Source: an uncultured Ruminococcus sp.
GTDB taxonomy: Bacteria > Bacillota > Clostridia > Oscillospirales > Ruminococcaceae
Direction: 5' to 3'
Assembly (NCBI GenBank): GCA_937898375.1
Contig: CALEJX010000449.1
Coordinates: 1-14,670, forward strand
Length of the DNA: 14,670 nt
Position 1 is the first letter of the stretch, and every line of letters begins with the position of its first letter. The translations under genes were made by a program, and so were the position numbers. Positions 13,883-14,670 of this stretch are shown piece by piece. The notes under the pieces are model-generated. The model was not told the origin of the DNA. It did not search any database and saw only the letters and a program-made list of their open reading frames with translations.

Positions 13883-13896
13883 TTACAAAATTGTAA
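13883..13896. promoter_or_regulatory. Operator-like inverted repeat before the TraB-family gene
   Basis: TTACAA-AA-TTGTAA has perfect 6-base arms and ends six bases before the -35 hexamer of the next gene. No T run follows, so it is not a terminator. No regulator can be named. No terminator is visible between the MutS-like gene and this site. Confidence 0.4.
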
Positions 13897-13902
13897 CCAT
13901 AC

Positions 13903-13931
13903 TTGAAATTTTCTTCGATGTGTGGTATACT
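13903..13931 (+). promoter_or_regulatory. Extended -10 promoter of the TraB/GumN-family gene
   Basis: TTGAAA (13903-13908), a 17-base spacer and TATACT (13926-13931) with TG at 13923-13924. Transcription should begin near 13938. Confidence 0.78.
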
Positions 13932-13965
13932 TGAAAATACAACTATAAAGATAGGAGATAAAAAC

Positions 13966-14670
13966 ATGAAAAAAATACATAGAACATTTAGCCTTTTAAC
14001 AGCCGCCGCAATGTGCGCTGCACTTCTCTGCTCATGCGGAGCGGTGTCTGACAGCTCACAGACCGACAGCAGTTCAAAGGCGACCACAACTACAACAGCC
14101 GACACTACGGCTGATACAACCACCACAGGTGAGGAGAGCAGTACAGCTTCTGTTGCCTCTGCTCCTGACAGCAGTGCTTCCGACAGCTCATCAGCTGTAA
14201 CAGACGACACAAATACAAGCGGTATCAAACCTGCCATGTGGAAAGTGACCTCACCAGAGGGCAATACAATGGTAATGCTCGGCTCTTTCCATGCACTGAA
14301 AGACGAGTGCTATCCGCTCCCTGACGCTATAACGAACGCTTATAATAACGCCGATATCCTTGCAGTAGAGTGCGATATAACCTCCACAAAGGAGGACGGG
14401 GAGTATATGAAAAATCTTATGAAGCAAATGCTTTATAATGACGATACAAAGCTCAGCCAGCACATTTCCGAGGAAGCATATTCAGCCCTGCAAACATATC
14501 TCGGCTATTGGGGCATGGATATCTCCGCCTTGGAGGTCTACAGACCATGGGCTGTTTCAAGCACTCTCGATACTCTGCTTATTCAGGACTCTGACTTTGA
14601 CTCAGAAAAGGGTCTTGATAATTATCTTCTTACCACCGCCCATGCAGACGGCAAGGAGATATATGAAGTC
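13966..14670 (+). CDS. TraB/GumN-family lipoprotein, 3' end outside the window
   Basis: The first 235 residues are visible and the frame is open to the window edge. The signal peptide ends in LCSC with lipidated Cys24. A Ser/Thr/Asp-rich linker of about 60 residues (runs of TTTTT and TTTT) holds the domain away from the membrane. The TraB/PrgY/GumN domain starts at about residue 90: MWKVTSPEGNTMVMLGSFH contains the GX2H motif with His109, and AVECD contains conserved Glu135. Further on, KGLDNYLLTTAHADGKEIYEV matches the family's middle motif. Related TIKI proteins are metal-dependent peptidases, and PrgY is linked to peptide-signal control; many GumN-type clostridial members have no assigned role. 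The start ATG has AGGAGA upstream (13953-13958). The second GX2H motif would lie beyond the window. Confidence 0.87.
   Translation, partial: MKKIHRTFSLLTAAAMCAALLCSCGAVSDSSQTDSSSKATTTTTADTTADTTTTGEESSTASVASAPDSSASDSSSAVTDDTNTSGIKPAMWKVTSPEGNTMVMLGSFHALKDECYPLPDAITNAYNNADILAVECDITSTKEDGEYMKNLMKQMLYNDDTKLSQHISEEAYSALQTYLGYWGMDISALEVYRPWAVSSTLDTLLIQDSDFDSEKGLDNYLLTTAHADGKEIYEV

Noticed and set aside
14080..14125. Repeated ACA/ACC/ACT triplets as a possible microsatellite
   Set aside because: They encode the Thr-rich linker of a lipoprotein, a common feature of these surface proteins; the codons are mixed.
13860..14264. 134-residue minus-strand open frame rich in Val and Ser
   Set aside because: It is the mirror of the Ser/Thr-rich linker of the TraB-family lipoprotein, which has a promoter, ribosome binding site and lipobox.

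Overview
The window looks like a chromosomal segment of a Gram-positive clostridium, most like Ruminococcus and its relatives in the Oscillospirales. This rests on strong AGGAGG-type ribosome binding sites, four lipoprotein signal peptides followed by Ser/Thr-rich linkers, a MurT/GatD pair, a lipoprotein beta-mannanase and short T-tailed terminators. The assignment is inference from gene content and style; no rRNA or other taxonomic marker is present. Housekeeping and accessory genes are mixed. There is no integrase, transposase, tRNA or CRISPR array.

Layout: rpsT (30-281) and its terminator; a family 2 glycosyltransferase with its own promoter (431-1276); a GH26 beta-mannanase lipoprotein with a CBM35-like module (1514-3166), preceded by a cre-like site, a 39-nt imperfect palindrome and an extended -10 promoter; a convergent intergenic region (3167-3388) holding two related terminator hairpins and two inverted REP-like palindromes; a YfhO-family GT-C-type membrane protein on the minus strand (3389-6064); a divergent promoter region; a cyclophilin-type lipoprotein (6416-7051); a three-gene polar amino acid ABC transporter operon (7300-9551); a four-gene operon murT-gatD-unknown-MutS-like ATPase (9690-13879); and the start of a TraB/GumN-family lipoprotein that runs off the right edge (13966 onward).

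How the genes work together: the ABC operon encodes binding protein, permease and ATPase for one importer, with a stem-loop after the first gene that may set the ratio of binding protein to membrane complex. MurT and GatD together amidate the D-glutamate of lipid II. The GH26 enzyme probably hydrolyses mannan at the cell surface. The glycosyltransferase and the YfhO protein point to surface glycan decoration, but they are not in one operon. Promoters are unusually easy to read: six of the seven hexamer pairs have a 17-nt spacer and one has 16, and several have a TGn extended -10.

The most notable observation is the substrate-binding protein at 7300-8079. Its two halves are in the opposite order from GlnH-type proteins, so it reads as a natural circular permutation with the new ends at the inter-lobe hinge. 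Next are the MutS-like ATPase with a changed Walker B (Asn for Asp) cotranscribed with the peptidoglycan-amidating pair and an unrecognised 124-residue protein, and the paired REP-like palindromes whose stems differ by compensatory changes.
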